DNA from: Flavobacterium selenitireducens
Lineage (GTDB): Bacteria > Bacteroidota > Bacteroidia > Flavobacteriales > Flavobacteriaceae
Assembly (NCBI RefSeq): GCF_014748335.1
Contig: NZ_JAAVIY010000001.1
Span: 248,001 to 312,000 of the forward strand
Length of the DNA stretch: 64,000 nucleotides
Direction of reading: 5' to 3'
Positions within the stretch are counted from its first letter, which is position 1. The number at the start of each line of letters is the position of its first letter. Of the stretch, positions 14,313-23,383 are shown piece by piece. Under the pieces are notes generated by a model. The model did no database searches and was not told the DNA's origin. It was given only the letters and a program-made list of their open reading frames with translations. A program made the position numbers and the translations under genes.

Positions 14313-16820
14313 ATGTCCAAACGATTATCTTCTTTTGCTCTCCTTTTGTTTTTCGGATGGCAGTCTGTGATTGCCCAGCCCAAAAAACCCGATGCGGTCG
14401 AAATCCATGCTCGTATACAAAAACTGAATTTCCTGGGATCCGTACTTTACATCGCCGCCCACCCGGACGATGAAAATACCCGCCTGATTTCCTGGTTCGC
14501 CAATGAGCAGAAAGCACGCACAGCCTACCTTTCTCTCACAAGAGGAGATGGCGGCCAAAACCTGATCGGGCCGGAGTTGCGCGAATTGCTTGGCGTCATC
14601 CGCACACAAGAACTCATAGAAGCGCGCAAAATTGACGGAGGCGAGCAATTTTTCTCACGGGCGAATGATTTCGGATATTCAAAAACACCAGAAGAAACGC
14701 TCAAAATCTGGGACAAAGACGAAGTGTTGTCCGATGTGGTTTACATGATCCGGAAATTCCGTCCCGACGTTATCGTGAACCGTTTCGATCACCGCACGCC
14801 GGGAAGCACTCACGGTCACCACACGGCATCGGCCATGTTGAGCTTGGAGGCTTTTGACTTGGCTGCCAACCCGAAATCGTACCCAGCCCATCTGAAACTG
14901 TCGCAAACCTGGCAGCCGAAAAGAATTTACATGAACACATCCTGGTGGTTTTACGGCAGCAAGGAGAAATTCGACAAGGCGGACAAAACCAATCTGGTCG
15001 AGCTCGCAACGGGCGTTTATTACGAGTCCGTCGGAAAGTCCAATCAGGAAATCGCCGCGTTGAGCCGCAGCAGCCACAAATCGCAGGGTTTTGGAAATAC
15101 GGGTGTTCGCGGTGAGGATGCCGAATACCTGGAGTTTCTCAAAGGCGACCGCCCGAAAGACAAAGCAAATCTTTTCGAGGGCATCGATACCTCCTGGAAC
15201 CGTGTCAAAGGCGGCAAAGCAATCGGGGAAATTTTGGCGAAAGTCGAAAAGGAATTTGATTTTCGCAACCCGTCCGTCAGCATTCCCGATTTGTTGAAAG
15301 CATACGAGCTGATGCAAAAACTTACCGATGATCATTGGAAAAAATTGAAATCGGAAGAGGTAAAAGAAGTGATCGCCGCTTGCGCCGGATTGTATCTCGA
15401 GGCGGTTTCCTCCGACGTCGAAGCCACGCCGGGATCATCGGTAAAAATTAAGGCCGAAGCCATAAACCGCAGTGAAATCCCGATGACGCTCAACAGCATC
15501 ACCACGTATCCGCCATCGATGACGACACTTCAGGTAACCGATCTTAAGCCAAACAATAGCAACAACTTCGACCTTTCACTGGACCTTCCGGAAACACTTC
15601 GGTTTACCGAGCCATATTGGCTTAGCGAGAAAGGAAGTTTGGGTATGTACAAGGTCAGCGATGCCCAATTGATCGGCAATCCTGATATTTCCAGACAGGT
15701 AAAAGTGACCTTCAACATCGGAATTGGAACCGTGAGCATTCCGTTCGAGCGCACCGTGGTTTACAAATACAACGACGATGTAAAAGGCGAAGTGTACGAA
15801 CCTTTCGACATTGTGCCCGCGGTCACGACGTCCATTTTGGACAAAGTCGCGATTTTCAGCGACGGTAAACCTAAGAAAATAAGCGTCAAAGTGACTTCTG
15901 GTAAGAATGCCGTAAAAGGAGACGTTGCGTTGGAATTGCCGAAAGATTGGAAAGTCAGTCCCGCGTCCGCCGAGTTTGAACTTGCCAGAAAAGGGGAATC
16001 GACAATCTTGACGTTTGAAGTTTCCCCATCGAGAGAGGCATCCGAAATCAGCGTCAAAAGCGTAGCTACGGTAAACGGACAAAAACTGGACAAGGAACGC
16101 GTCGCGATTTCCTATCCGCACATTTCAAAACAACAGGTCATCAAAGCATCCGAAGCCAAGTTCATTCGGCTGGATATCAGGACAGGGAAAGAGAAAATTG
16201 CCTACGTGATGGGAGCCGGGGACGAAGTTCCTAATAGTTTGCGACAGATGGGTTACGATGTCGTATTGCTTTCTCCTTTGGAAATTAACGGAGAGCGGCT
16301 CAAGGATTTCGATGTCGTGATGACCGGAATCCGCGCTTATAACGTCGTCAAGGAACTGGAATTCAAGCAGTCGGCTTTGCTTGATTTCGTAAAGTCCGGC
16401 AAGACGATGATCGTGCAATACAACACGCTCGACGATTTGACCTCGAAGGAAATGTCTCCGTTCAAACTCAGGCTCTCGCGCGACCGCGTTACCGAAGAAG
16501 ATGCCGAAGTACGCTTTCTCGATCCCAAAAATCCGATCCTTAACTATCCGAATAAAATCACAAGCACCGACTTCGACGGCTGGAAACAGGAAAGAGGACT
16601 GTATTATCCTAACGAATGGGACAAAGCATTCACACCTGTCATTTCCGCGAACGACAAAGGAGAAACACCAAAAAACGGAGCGATTTTAGTCGCGAAGTAT
16701 GGGAACGGACACTACATTTACACCGGATTAAGCTTTTTCCGCGAACTTCCGGAAGGCGTACCGGGCGCATTCAGGCTGATCGCCAATATGATATCGATAG
16801 GAAATTCCGAGCAATTATGA
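14313..16820 (+). CDS. PIG-L family deacetylase with large C-terminal region
   Basis: An 835-residue exported protein. The signal peptide (LLLFFGWQSVIAQ) is followed by a LmbE/PIG-L deacetylase domain at about residues 40-290: zinc motif A49-H50-P51-D52-D53-E54, SLTRGDGGQNL, and the third metal ligand region in GSTHGHHTAS. PIG-L enzymes remove N-acetyl groups from sugars such as GlcNAc conjugates. The remaining 500 or so residues contain beta-sandwich segments (around VKIKAEAINRSEIPMTL and KISVKVTSGKNAVKG, NEW3-like) and a C-terminal alpha/beta domain similar to glutamine-amidotransferase-like folds (VVLLSPLEING, DFDVVMTGIRAYN). Long PIG-L proteins of this type are typical of Bacteroidota. 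The substrate is unknown. It overlaps the next small gene by four bases. Confidence 0.88.
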   Translation: MSKRLSSFALLLFFGWQSVIAQPKKPDAVEIHARIQKLNFLGSVLYIAAHPDDENTRLISWFANEQKARTAYLSLTRGDGGQNLIGPELRELLGVIRTQELIEARKIDGGEQFFSRANDFGYSKTPEETLKIWDKDEVLSDVVYMIRKFRPDVIVNRFDHRTPGSTHGHHTASAMLSLEAFDLAANPKSYPAHLKLSQTWQPKRIYMNTSWWFYGSKEKFDKADKTNLVELATGVYYESVGKSNQEIAALSRSSHKSQGFGNTGVRGEDAEYLEFLKGDRPKDKANLFEGIDTSWNRVKGGKAIGEILAKVEKEFDFRNPSVSIPDLLKAYELMQKLTDDHWKKLKSEEVKEVIAACAGLYLEAVSSDVEATPGSSVKIKAEAINRSEIPMTLNSITTYPPSMTTLQVTDLKPNNSNNFDLSLDLPETLRFTEPYWLSEKGSLGMYKVSDAQLIGNPDISRQVKVTFNIGIGTVSIPFERTVVYKYNDDVKGEVYEPFDIVPAVTTSILDKVAIFSDGKPKKISVKVTSGKNAVKGDVALELPKDWKVSPASAEFELARKGESTILTFEVSPSREASEISVKSVATVNGQKLDKERVAISYPHISKQQVIKASEAKFIRLDIRTGKEKIAYVMGAGDEVPNSLRQMGYDVVLLSPLEINGERLKDFDVVMTGIRAYNVVKELEFKQSALLDFVKSGKTMIVQYNTLDDLTSKEMSPFKLRLSRDRVTEEDAEVRFLDPKNPILNYPNKITSTDFDGWKQERGLYYPNEWDKAFTPVISANDKGETPKNGAILVAKYGNGHYIYTGLSFFRELPEGVPGAFRLIANMISIGNSEQL

Positions 16821-16924
16821 GAGAAAAAAACGTCAACGGCTGGAAAAAAAGCTATTCCTGGGTATTGCTGGCCAACGCCGCTTACATCGTGATCTTCTAT
16901 TTTCTAATGCAAATCTTCTCCTAG
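16817..16924 (+). CDS. 35-residue single-helix membrane protein
   Basis: A very short ORF beginning with the ATGA overlap at the end of the PIG-L gene and stopping at the base before the symporter's ATG. It encodes a basic N-terminus (MREKNVNGWKK) and one membrane helix (SWVLLANAAYIVIFYFLMQI). The exact fit between two genes, the basic-then-hydrophobic layout and the position before a sodium:solute symporter all favour a real gene. A role as a small accessory subunit, comparable in idea to the short partner proteins of some SSS transporters, is inference. Confidence 0.7.
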   Translation: MREKNVNGWKKSYSWVLLANAAYIVIFYFLMQIFS

Positions 16925-18625
16925 ATGCACAAAATAGACTGGATCATTCTCTCGGTTACGCTGCTGTTCATCGTGGTTTATGGCGTTTATAAGACGAGAG
17001 GCAGTAAAAATGTTGAGGAATATATCCTTGGCGGAAATGAGACGCCCTGGTGGACGGTCGGCCTGTCGGTAATGGCGACACAGGCAAGCGCGATCACGTT
17101 TCTTTCCACGCCCGGACAGGCTTATGCCGACGGAATGGGTTTCGTACAGAATTATTTCGGTCTGCCGATCGCAATGGTCGTCATCAGCATTACCTTCATT
17201 CCAATCTTCCAAAGGCTCAGGGTTTTCACGGCTTACGAGTATCTCGAACAGCGTTTCGATGTCAAGACGCGTTCACTGGCCGCCATCATTTTCCTCATAC
17301 AGCGCGGGCTAGGAACCGGCTTTACGATTTACGCACCGGCAATCATCGTTTCCTCCTTGCTCGGCTGGAACCTTACGCTACTCAACATCATCATCGGAAT
17401 CCTTGTAATTATCTACACGTTTTCGGGAGGGACAAAGGCCGTGAACGTGACCCAAAAACAGCAAATGTTCATCATCATGCTGGGCATGTTCATCGCGTTT
17501 TTCCTTATCGTATATTATCTTCCGAACGACATGTCGATCGCAAACGCCATGCATATCGCCGGGGCCAATGATAAGATGAGCATCGTCAACCTGAGTTTCG
17601 ATCCCGAGGAACGCTATACGCTTTGGAGCGGAATCGCCGGCGGATTCTTCCTGGCCCTCGCCTATTTCGGGACCGATCAAAGCCAGGTAGGTCGGTACCT
17701 TTCGGGAAAATCGATACGCGAAAGCCAGATGGGTCTTATCATGAACGGCTTCCTGAAAGTGCCGATGCAGTTTTTTATTTTGTTTACGGGCGTAATGGTC
17801 TTCGTTTTCTTCCAGTTCAATCCCGGTCCGCTGAACTTTAATCCGAACAGCAAAACGGTCATCGAAAAATCACAGTATAAAAAGGAATACCGAGATCTTG
17901 AAAGTAAATTGGCCACGGTCAACAACGAGAAAAAGGAGATCAACCTGATTTACATCGAGCACCTGAACCAAGGCTACGACAACCCTATTTTAAGGCGACA
18001 GCTCGTTTCGCTTTCGAGCCGGGAAACCGATTTGCGCGACCAGGCCAAGGAGCTTATCAAAAAGGCAGATCCGAAGGCGCAACCTAACGACAAAGATTAT
18101 GTATTCCTTCATTTTATCCTGAATTATCTGCCTCACGGCCTTGTCGGATTATTGCTTGCGATGATTCTTTCGGCGGCTATGTCGAGTACGGCTTCCGGTC
18201 TCAGCGCGCTGGCGTCAACAACAGCGATCGACATCTATAAGCGCAACGTCAAAGGCATACGGTCTGAAAAACACTACTTGAACGCCACCAAGTTCTTTAC
18301 CGTACTTTGGGGATTGATCATCATTTTGTTTGCCTGTTTCAGTGCGCTGTCCGAAAACCTGATCCAGTTGGTCAACATCGTCGGATCTATATTTTACGGA
18401 ACGGTGCTGGGTATTTTCCTTGTCGGATTCTACATTAAATACGTCCGCGCCAAGGCAATATTTTACGCGGCATGCATTACCCAATTAGCGGTAATCGGCG
18501 TATTTTTTTCCCAGACCGTCGCCTATTTGTGGCTGAATTTCATCGGGGCTTTGATGGCGGTTTTGTTGTCGATTTTATTCGAGGCCACGGTCTTCCGCAA
18601 GAAAGAGTCGCGTTCGGAGATGTAA
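16925..18625 (+). CDS. Sodium:solute symporter (SSS family)
   Basis: A 566-residue inner-membrane symporter of the SSS family (SGLT/NIS/PutP fold) with about 13 helices. Recognisable segments are EEYILGGNETPWWTVGLS, TAYEYLEQRFDVKTR, TFSGGTKAVNVTQKQQM and the SSTASGLSALAST stretch that contributes the conserved Na2-site serines. A hydrophilic insertion at about residues 302-395, with predicted coiled coil (EYRDLESKLATVNNEKKEI), splits the membrane domain; this is seen in Bacteroidota members but not in PutP. The substrate is unknown. With PIG-L deacetylase upstream, an amino-sugar or sialic-acid-like substrate is possible but unproven. It begins directly after the stop of the 35-residue gene. 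Confidence 0.9.
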   Translation: MHKIDWIILSVTLLFIVVYGVYKTRGSKNVEEYILGGNETPWWTVGLSVMATQASAITFLSTPGQAYADGMGFVQNYFGLPIAMVVISITFIPIFQRLRVFTAYEYLEQRFDVKTRSLAAIIFLIQRGLGTGFTIYAPAIIVSSLLGWNLTLLNIIIGILVIIYTFSGGTKAVNVTQKQQMFIIMLGMFIAFFLIVYYLPNDMSIANAMHIAGANDKMSIVNLSFDPEERYTLWSGIAGGFFLALAYFGTDQSQVGRYLSGKSIRESQMGLIMNGFLKVPMQFFILFTGVMVFVFFQFNPGPLNFNPNSKTVIEKSQYKKEYRDLESKLATVNNEKKEINLIYIEHLNQGYDNPILRRQLVSLSSRETDLRDQAKELIKKADPKAQPNDKDYVFLHFILNYLPHGLVGLLLAMILSAAMSSTASGLSALASTTAIDIYKRNVKGIRSEKHYLNATKFFTVLWGLIIILFACFSALSENLIQLVNIVGSIFYGTVLGIFLVGFYIKYVRAKAIFYAACITQLAVIGVFFSQTVAYLWLNFIGALMAVLLSILFEATVFRKKESRSEM

Positions 18626-18987
18626 ACGTCAACGTTAAAAAACAATCATTCGTTGACGCAATTCGCGAATTTAAAATGGCCGTAAAAATAAATCCGGATC
18701 GCCAAGACCCGGATTCTATTCTAACCAATTTTCTGTATTTTTCGTCCGTTCGGCTTCACCTCGGGCCGCTAATTGACTAATTATCTAATCGACTAATTAT
18801 CTAATTGACTAATTATTTCATCCCTTCGGCTTCGCCTCGGGCCGCTAATCGACTAATTATCTAATTGACTAATTATTTCATCCGTTCGGCTTCGCCTCGG
18901 GCCGCTAATTGACTAATTATCTAATTGACTAATTCGCTAATTCGCTAATTGACTCATTCGCTAATTATCTAATTATCTAATTCCCAA
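18626..18987. other. Gene-free interval after the symporter, mostly low-complexity repeats
   Basis: No ORF here looks real. The first 120 bases include an imperfect hairpin (ATCCGG with CCGGAT, about 18691-18716) that might act as a weak terminator. The rest is the CTAATT-type repeat listed separately. Confidence 0.6.
18749..18984. repeat. CTAATT-rich low-complexity repeat with three GC-rich inserts
   Basis: Degenerate repeats of GACTAATTATCTAATT alternate with three copies of a GC-rich segment (CGGCTTCGCCTCGGGCCGCT and one-base variants) beginning at 18751, 18827 and 18887. The end of the tract switches to CGCTAATT units. Similar CTAATT units recur at 45169-45227. It lies between the symporter stop and the stop of the convergent DUF2911 gene. 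Confidence 0.85.
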
Positions 18988-19839
18988 TCAACCCTTACTC
19001 CACTCCGCAATACTCTCAGTGTTCATCTTTACGTAATCCTGATTTTTTGCAGCCTGAGCAGCGGCCAATGAAGACTTTGCTGTTTCAACGGCACCTTTTT
19101 TGTCGCCCAGCTTTGCTTGGATCAACGATTTTTGGCGTGTTACCCAGAAAGGCTTTTGCGTTTCTTTGTTGAGTTCGATCGCTTTGTTGACATACTGCAA
19201 CGCCTTGTTCATGTCGCCGTTGGATTGGTACAGATATGTTCCTGCCGAAAAATAATCGTTCCAGCTTGGGCCGTTGAGCGTCTTGTCGATGCTCGCCATA
19301 GCGGTTTTTGCCGTCGGAACCTCGAATTTGACGGGAACCAATGTTTTTTCCCACATGATTTCAAGCACTCCGGAATTATTATCGAGGTTGTTGATATCGA
19401 TCGTGAACGATTCCACGCTGCGGTTCATCTGAAAAGGCTTGGAAGAAGTCTTAAGCGCCACTTTCGACTCGTCCCATGTTTCAGGCGTGCCCCAATTGCT
19501 TGTCTCGTTATAAAAAATAACGTCCCATTTATCGACCCTTGGCACCGTGTAAAGCGCATATTTGCCTTTTTTTAGCGTCTTTCCGTCGATTACGATATCT
19601 TCACTGAAGCTTACCGTCGTACAATTATTGGCTCCCGTCCTCCAGACTTTTCCGAAAGGAACCAAGTCGCCGTAAACGGTGCGTCCTTTTAGGCTTGGAC
19701 GTGAATAATCGACCTCCACATCCGTCAGGCCGACCACCTGGGTAATCGTAGCGTGCGGGCTCGAAGCCGGAGTCTTGACCTGCGCCTCAATCGTGTAATT
19801 GGCAATGAAAACAGCCAAAGCAATAATAATCTTTTTCAT
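18988..19839 (-). CDS. DUF2911 domain secreted protein
   Basis: A 283-residue exported protein with signal peptide (IIIALAVFIANYTIEAQ). The DUF2911 domain fills residues 25-175 with its typical segments SPHATITQVVGLTDVEVDYS, RPSLKGRTVYGDLVPFGKVW, RTGANNCTTVSFSEDI and LKKGKYALYTVP. A helical region follows (about 190-280), with TPR-like spacing (YLYQSNGDMNKALQYVNKAIEL). The function of DUF2911 is unknown; homologues are common periplasmic proteins of Bacteroidota. An exact TAnnTTTG element lies about 27 bases upstream on this strand. Confidence 0.88.
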   Translation of the reverse strand: MKKIIIALAVFIANYTIEAQVKTPASSPHATITQVVGLTDVEVDYSRPSLKGRTVYGDLVPFGKVWRTGANNCTTVSFSEDIVIDGKTLKKGKYALYTVPRVDKWDVIFYNETSNWGTPETWDESKVALKTSSKPFQMNRSVESFTIDINNLDNNSGVLEIMWEKTLVPVKFEVPTAKTAMASIDKTLNGPSWNDYFSAGTYLYQSNGDMNKALQYVNKAIELNKETQKPFWVTRQKSLIQAKLGDKKGAVETAKSSLAAAQAAKNQDYVKMNTESIAEWSKG

Positions 19840-19865
19840 GTTACTTGTTGGTTTTGATACGGTCT

Positions 19866-19873
19866 CAAAATTA
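19866..19873 (-). promoter_or_regulatory. Predicted -7 element of the DUF2911 gene
   Basis: On the minus strand this reads TAATTTTG, an exact TAnnTTTG. A partial -33 candidate (ATTG) lies 15 bases further upstream. Confidence 0.4.
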
Positions 19874-19971
19874 CGGAAATGACAAGGGCAATTTGTTAAT
19901 ATTTCTTTAATATAGAGCGCAATTCTGTCTAACGATTTGGCGTGCGAATTAAACAGTCTTATCTTTAATTG

Positions 19972-20433
19972 ATGAAGCTATACCAACTTAAAACCATACA
20001 GCAATTTCCTGTCGATCCCGATCGAATATGGGAATTTATCGCAACACCCAAAAACCTGGCGCTGCTGACACCAAAAGCGATGGGCTTTACCACCATTTCG
20101 GGAGACGATTCCGAGATGTTTCCCGGACAAATCATCGACTATACGATAACACCTTTATTCGGTATCAAAATGGATTGGGTAACCGAGATCACCCATGTCA
20201 AAAGCGGCAGTTATTTCGTGGACGAACAGCGTTTCGGGCCTTACGCTTTCTGGCATCACAAGCATTTCCTGAAGCAGACCGATTCGGGTTGCGAGATGGT
20301 CGACGTCATACACTACAAAGTCCCGTTCGGAATTCTCGGCCGGCTTGTGCATCCTTTTTTGGTTCGTCCGAAATTGGAGCAGATATTTGAATTCCGACGC
20401 AAGAAATTGATCGAACTTTTCGGAGAAATTTGA
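19972..20433 (+). CDS. SRPBCC family protein
   Basis: A 153-residue protein of the START/Bet v 1-like (SRPBCC) superfamily, a helix-grip fold with a hydrophobic ligand cavity. The pattern begins QQFPVDPDRIWEFIATPKNL and continues with strand-rich TEITHVKSGSYFVDEQRFGP and DVIHYKVPFGILGR, ending in a long C-terminal helix. The ligand is unknown. In many bacteria such a gene precedes a photolyase, as here: its TGA stop overlaps the photolyase ATG at 20433. I used the ATG at 19972; a TTG one codon earlier is possible. Confidence 0.85.
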   Translation: MKLYQLKTIQQFPVDPDRIWEFIATPKNLALLTPKAMGFTTISGDDSEMFPGQIIDYTITPLFGIKMDWVTEITHVKSGSYFVDEQRFGPYAFWHHKHFLKQTDSGCEMVDVIHYKVPFGILGRLVHPFLVRPKLEQIFEFRRKKLIELFGEI

Positions 20434-21728
20434 TGCCCATGAATATTTTCTGGTTCCGACGCGATCTTAGGCTCGACGACAACTGCGGTTTTTTCAACGC
20501 CCTTGAAGCTGGCCATGACGTGCTCCCTATCTTTATTTTCGATTCCAACATCCTCGGCGATTTGCCAAAAGACGACCATCGGCTGACGTTTATTCATAAC
20601 CGGCTCGAAAAGATGCAATCCGAACTAGGGAAACACGATCGGAAACTGGCGACATTCCACGGCGATCCAAAAAAAGTGTTTGCCGAACTGATAGCGAAGC
20701 ACGAGATTGAAACCGTCTTTACGAACCACGATTACGAACCCTATGCACGGAAACGCGATGAATCGGTTGCGGAACTGTTGCGGCACAACGACGTCAGATT
20801 CGCCACGTTCAAGGATCAGGTAATTTTTGAAAAGTCCGAAGTCGTGAAAGACAACGGCGAACCCTATGTCGTCTACACACCATTTTCCAAGCGATGGCTG
20901 GAGGAATTCAAAAAAAGCGATCTCGTACATTTCGCTTCCGAAAAAAAGCTTTCGCAAATCGCCTCCCACGATTATCCGTTTTTATCGCTCCCGGACATCG
21001 GTTTTACGGAATCCAAACTGCATATCTTCGATTTCCAACTGACGCCCAAAATCGTCAGCGAGTACGAGGACAATCGCAATTTTCCGGCTGTTGAAGGCAC
21101 TTCCCGAATCAGTCCTTATCTTAGGTTCGGGGCGCTCAGCATCCGAAAAGTCGTTTCGAAAGCAGCCGCGGAAAACAATATTACGTTTCTAAAAGAGTTG
21201 ATTTGGCGCGAATTCTTCATGCAAATCTTATGGCATTTCCCGCACACGACCACAAAAGCGTTCAAACCTGAGTACGACCGCATCAAATGGCGGCACTCCG
21301 AATCGGATTTCGAAAAGTGGTGCAACGGCCAAACCGGTTACCCGATGGTCGACGCCGGCATGCGCGAGCTCAACCAAACGGGTTATATGCACAACCGCGT
21401 GCGCCTGGTGGTTTCGAGTTTCCTTTGTAAGCATTTGCTGCTCGACTGGCGTTTGGGCGAAGCGTATTTTGCCGGTAAACTTTTCGATTTCGAGCAGTCG
21501 AGCAACGTCGGAAACTGGCAATGGGCCGCCGGGAGTGGCGTAGACGCGGCACCTTACTTTCGGATTTTCAACCCGTCGGAACAATTGAAAAAATTTGACA
21601 AAGACCTGAAATACGTCAGAAAATGGATCCCGGAATACGAAAGTTTCGATTATCCTGAACCCATAGTGGACCACAAAGAAGCGCGTGAACGTTGCTTAAA
21701 AGTGTACAAAGAGGGTTTGAATCGTTGA
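20433..21728 (+). CDS. Deoxyribodipyrimidine photolyase / cryptochrome family protein
   Basis: A 431-residue flavoprotein of the DNA photolyase family, which uses blue light and FADH- to reverse cyclobutane pyrimidine dimers. The N-terminal alpha/beta antenna domain begins NIFWFRRDLRLDDN. The helical FAD-binding domain contains SRISPYLRFGALSIR, KELIWREFFMQILWHFP, GMRELNQTGYMHNRVRLVVS and GNWQWAAGSGVDAAPYFRIF, all diagnostic for class I photolyases. Length is slightly below E. coli PhrB (472). Two ATG codons (20433 and 20439) are possible starts. It is coupled to the SRPBCC gene upstream. Confidence 0.93.
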   Translation: MPMNIFWFRRDLRLDDNCGFFNALEAGHDVLPIFIFDSNILGDLPKDDHRLTFIHNRLEKMQSELGKHDRKLATFHGDPKKVFAELIAKHEIETVFTNHDYEPYARKRDESVAELLRHNDVRFATFKDQVIFEKSEVVKDNGEPYVVYTPFSKRWLEEFKKSDLVHFASEKKLSQIASHDYPFLSLPDIGFTESKLHIFDFQLTPKIVSEYEDNRNFPAVEGTSRISPYLRFGALSIRKVVSKAAAENNITFLKELIWREFFMQILWHFPHTTTKAFKPEYDRIKWRHSESDFEKWCNGQTGYPMVDAGMRELNQTGYMHNRVRLVVSSFLCKHLLLDWRLGEAYFAGKLFDFEQSSNVGNWQWAAGSGVDAAPYFRIFNPSEQLKKFDKDLKYVRKWIPEYESFDYPEPIVDHKEARERCLKVYKEGLNR

Positions 21729-21811
21729 ATGATCCTGATCGGGTTGCATCACCGTTCCCGAAATTGCGAAGCGTTATCTGCATTCCCCTCAAAATCAGTA
21801 AACGGAAGATG

Positions 21812-22483
21812 CTACGGCATCGTGTGCCCTATCCGCTTTAACATCTCGCTGTCGACCTGGTTAAAATGTTCGATTATGATGTCGGCTTGGGACAAATCCT
21901 GGGCTTTGGAATTTTCGCTCACATATCCTATGCAAAACAATCCGGCTGCTTTTGCCGCCCTCACTCCATTGGTGCTGTCCTCGATTACGATGCAGGCCGA
22001 TTTTTGATGTCCGGACAGTCGCCACGCTTCCACAAAAATCGCAGGATCAGGCTTCGACTTCGGGAAATCCTCTCCGCTCACGATATGGGAAAAATACGGA
22101 TACAGCCCAAAGCGTGTAAAAACCCTGTCGATGGTCACTTTCGCCGCAGACGATGCCAGAATCAACTGTATGCCGGCCGAATGCAATTCTTTGATCAGGT
22201 CTTCAACACCCTCAAGCAGATACAGATCCTTTTTCGTATCGAATGCATTGTTGAACAAACCGCGCTTTACCTGGATCAGATCAGGCGTTTGGGTGTCTAT
22301 CCCAAAAATGGCCTTGAGTTTTTCGTACACATTTTTAGTCGAATTCCCGGTAAAGCTCGCATAAAGCTCAGGCGAAACGTCAATATTGAGCTGTTTGAAA
22401 TGTTCGTGATAGGCGTAATGGTGAACCGGTTCGGTGTCGACAATCACGCCGTCCATATCGAAAATGACTGTTTTGATGCCCAT
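21812..22483 (-). CDS. HAD family phosphatase (beta-phosphoglucomutase-like)
   Basis: A 223-residue HAD hydrolase with a C1 helical cap. Motif I is D9-M-D11-G-V-I (with VDTEPVHH after it), motif II is in LILASSAAK, the lysine lies in KSKPDPAIF, and the acidic motif IV is IEDSTNGVRAA. This layout fits beta-phosphoglucomutase or 2-deoxyglucose-6-phosphatase relatives. The substrate cannot be stated. It converges with the photolyase gene (83 bases apart, no clear terminator seen). Confidence 0.88.
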   Translation of the reverse strand: MGIKTVIFDMDGVIVDTEPVHHYAYHEHFKQLNIDVSPELYASFTGNSTKNVYEKLKAIFGIDTQTPDLIQVKRGLFNNAFDTKKDLYLLEGVEDLIKELHSAGIQLILASSAAKVTIDRVFTRFGLYPYFSHIVSGEDFPKSKPDPAIFVEAWRLSGHQKSACIVIEDSTNGVRAAKAAGLFCIGYVSENSKAQDLSQADIIIEHFNQVDSEMLKRIGHTMP

Positions 22484-22557
22484 GTTGTGTATGCTATGCT
22501 GTCGGCACCAAGCCTTGCGACCCTGCCCCGCACCTCATTATTAATTATTAATTGCCA

Positions 22558-23277
22558 TTACCGCTTCAATAACCCGCGTATCACGGTTTCCGCGCAATAC
22601 AAACCGAACAATCCCGGCATGTAGCTGCTCGTTCCGTAAAACGATTTCTTGAAATTGCTGCCGTCTGTTACACGCAAACTTTCGGGATCCTGGATTTCGG
22701 AAGAGAACACGACCTTAATGCCGCGATCGATTTTCGCTTCCCGTTTGAGCCTTTTTTTGATCGCTTTGGCGAAATAGCAATTTTCGGTTTGGGAAATGTC
22801 CGCAACCTTGACTTTGTCTGCCCTGAGCTTTCCGCCGGCTCCCATCGCACTGATGATTTTGACCTTCTGGCGCTTTGCCGAAACCATCAGGTTCAGTTTG
22901 GGCGTGACGCTGTCGATACAATCCACGACGTAATCGAATTCTTTGGAAACGAGTTCGTAAGCGCGCTCGGGTGACAGAAATTCATTAAGTCTGATAAGTT
23001 CGAGTTCAGGGTTGATATCCATGAGGCGATCGCCCATCAAATCGACTTTGGATCGGGCTACCGTAGAATGTAGCGCCGGTAACTGCCTGTTGATGTTGGT
23101 AATGTCTACTATGTCGCCGTCGACAATCGTCATTTTGCCGACGCCGGCACGCGCTATGAATTCCGCCGCGAACGAGCCCACGCCACCCAGGCCGACTACA
23201 AGTACATTGGCACTTTTAAGTTTTTGCAATCCATCGGATTTGAAGAGCAACTCAGCTCTTTCCTGCCATTTCGCCAT
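22558..23277 (-). CDS. tcdA: tRNA threonylcarbamoyladenosine dehydratase
   Basis: A 239-residue E1-like (ThiF/MoeB/HesA) enzyme that uses ATP to cyclise N6-threonylcarbamoyladenosine at tRNA position 37 to ct6A. The nucleotide-binding glycine motif is G29-L-G-G-V-G34; it is followed by the ADINRQLPA-equivalent segment ITNINRQLPALHSTVARSKV and by DYVVDCIDSVTPKLNL. The C-terminal SYMPGLFGLYCAETVIRGLL matches TcdA. Length fits the shorter bacterial forms (about 240-270). Its partner activity, t6A synthesis, is represented in this window by the TsaC-like gene at 39581. Confidence 0.92.
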   Translation of the reverse strand: MAKWQERAELLFKSDGLQKLKSANVLVVGLGGVGSFAAEFIARAGVGKMTIVDGDIVDITNINRQLPALHSTVARSKVDLMGDRLMDINPELELIRLNEFLSPERAYELVSKEFDYVVDCIDSVTPKLNLMVSAKRQKVKIISAMGAGGKLRADKVKVADISQTENCYFAKAIKKRLKREAKIDRGIKVVFSSEIQDPESLRVTDGSNFKKSFYGTSSYMPGLFGLYCAETVIRGLLKR

Positions 23278-23283
23278 TTGTTA

Positions 23284-23362
23284 GTTTAGTTGATAAGTGG
23301 TAGTTGGTAGTTGATAGTTGGTAGTTGATTGTTGATAGTTGATAGTTGATAGTTGATAGTTG
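23284..23362. repeat. TAGTTGATAGTTGG-type simple repeat
   Basis: About ten degenerate copies of the 7-8-base unit TAGTTGA/TAGTTGG lie between the start of tcdA and the stop of the TatD gene. No gene or signal is evident in it. Confidence 0.85.
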
Positions 23363-23383
23363 TTGGTGTTCCACTAAGGGTTA

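Noticed and set aside
20433..21728. Non-photolyase cryptochrome or light sensor
   Set aside because: All class I photolyase FAD- and DNA-contacting segments are present and nothing suggests a signalling partner; the DNA-repair role is the simpler call.
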